Source: Euglena gracilis (taxonomy: Eukaryota; Euglenida; Euglenophyceae; Euglenales). Taken from it: DNA of 64,000 nt. This document shows, piece after piece, positions 63,277 through 64,000 of the stretch. A program made the position numbers and the translations under genes. The notes beneath the pieces were generated by a model. That model saw nothing but the letters and a program-made list of their open reading frames with translations. It did not search any database and was not told where the DNA came from. Location of the stretch: NCBI GenBank assembly GCA_039621445.1, contig CP154956.1, forward strand, positions 25,036,743 through 25,100,742, read 5' to 3'. Positions within the stretch are counted from its first letter, which is position 1; every line of letters begins with the position of its first letter.

Positions 63277-64000
63277 AGGGGATAAAGGTAAGAGCGGAAG
63301 ATAATAATCATGGTTCAGATGGAAAAGGGGCCTGGGACAAGCAGCTGAAGGCATGGCAACAAAAGATGTTACACCTGGAAAGGATGGTGGCATGCCTGTA
63401 TGGCAGTGTGGAGGCAGATTATCAAATATTGGCACAACAATTGTTTTTTGCTGTAGCAGAGCTGGAGCAGACGCTGCTGAAGGAGAGGAAGAAGTGCAGC
63501 ATTCCAGGGGCAATCCCAAGTACAAACAACGGGCTGTTCTCCAAAGAAGATTTGGCAGTTGACAAAGCCCAATGGGCTCTGAATCAAGCAGGCTTGGCAA
63601 CAGCGTTCTCCAGACATTCTATGTCTCATTTTCCCATCCCCACAGGAAACAAAGGATTTAAGTTCAACTTTGGCAAAGGCAAAGGCTATGGCAGCCAATT
63701 CAAGTCTGGGAGAGGAAAAGGCTATGGCAGCCTGTGGAAGAGCCCAGGATGGCAGAAAGGGTATAAATACCCTGCTGAATCTTCCCTCTGCCGACTCATG
63801 TCCTCAGAAAAGGCAAGGGCAAAGCCTGAAGCATCAAAGACCCCTAGAAGGGGTGAAGCCATCAAAGCCAGACCATCAATGGAGTGGGGGAGAGACCCCC
63901 CAGCTGAGCTCCGTGGAGGAGGAAATCCCCCTGCTGACCCCTGCCCTGAGGACATCCCCAGTCTGGCAAGGGCTCCTGGAGACAGGGACCTGGCCCACAA
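63139..64000 (+). CDS. Lys/Ala/Pro-rich start with coiled-coil and Gly/Lys-rich tail, partial
   Basis: ATG at 63139: MGGKAKPKAKAK...; frame shift near 63295, or an intron with GGTAAGAG as donor. Then WDKQLKAWQQKMLHLERMVA, ILAQQLFFAVAELEQTLLKE, and a Gly/Lys/Tyr-rich stretch KGKGYGSQFKSGRGKGYGSL running open to the window edge. The pattern (basic head, coil, RGG-like tail) is gag-like. GGGTATAAATACCC at about 63759-63772 is a TATA-like perfect dyad within the frame. Confidence 0.5.

Overview
The window is eukaryotic and made almost entirely of transposable elements. I found no convincing host gene, rRNA, tRNA or CRISPR array. Evidence: Ty3/gypsy-type pol genes with chromodomain-like integrase tails, DIRS-like RT/RNase H, LTRs with target-site duplications and primer-binding sites, TIR elements, several satellites and long G-runs. 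Organism: most likely a protist alga. A dinoflagellate is a reasonable guess, from a retroelement-borne C5 methyltransferase, Lys/Gly-rich linkers and the style of the pol proteins, but this is low confidence.

Layout. 1-15903 (minus strand): one very large Ty3-like element, at least 15.9 kb with its 3' LTR just beyond the left edge. In element order it has LTR (15480-15903), PBS, coiled-coil gag, CCHC gag, degenerate protease, an adenine-methylase-like module, RT, RNase H, integrase, chromodomain, a run of Pro- and Lys/Gly-rich accessory ORFs, a Cys-rich putative zinc-finger ORF and a 3' noncoding module (A'-R'-B'). 16-17.5 kb: foldbacks and simple repeats. 17571-24278: a second LTR element with 206-bp LTRs and a 5-bp TSD (CAAAT), also minus strand, whose protease/RT-N segment is inverted in place. 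24.2-27.1 kb: an inverted-repeat pair around a coiled-coil ORF. 27.3-30.1 kb: a second copy of the giant family (gag, PBS, LTR) with part of gag inverted in place. 30.1-33.2 kb: a gag-like gene split by a 1470-bp TIR element that carries a 110-bp satellite. 33.2-40.9 kb (plus strand): a non-autonomous copy of the giant family, with gag, then about 4 kb of palindrome-rich noncoding DNA, then the A/R/B module, PPT and LTR. 40.9-43.3 kb: remainder of the gag-like gene, then an adenine-methylase-like module, a cytosine-C5 methyltransferase and a protease. 43.3-49.5 kb: G-run-rich noncoding DNA. 49.7-54.2 kb (minus): an integrase gene split by the 3' end of another giant-family element (51361-53466). 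54.2-59.1 kb: two decayed DIRS-like pol copies. 59.2-64 kb: unrecognised ORFs, a 350-bp direct repeat, and satellites with a TTTCGACC box.

Main messages. (1) At least three genes carry an internal segment flipped in place, each with both flanks still colinear with a relative. (2) A fourth, 10.4-kb inversion appears to have been caused by recombination between opposed LTRs and is supported by restoration of a reading frame. (3) Retroelement coding DNA is full of tiny perfect dyads (such as catGGGTTTCCCatg) whose arms differ but always pair. (4) Three different pol genes share a methylase-like module, and one adds a C5 methyltransferase.
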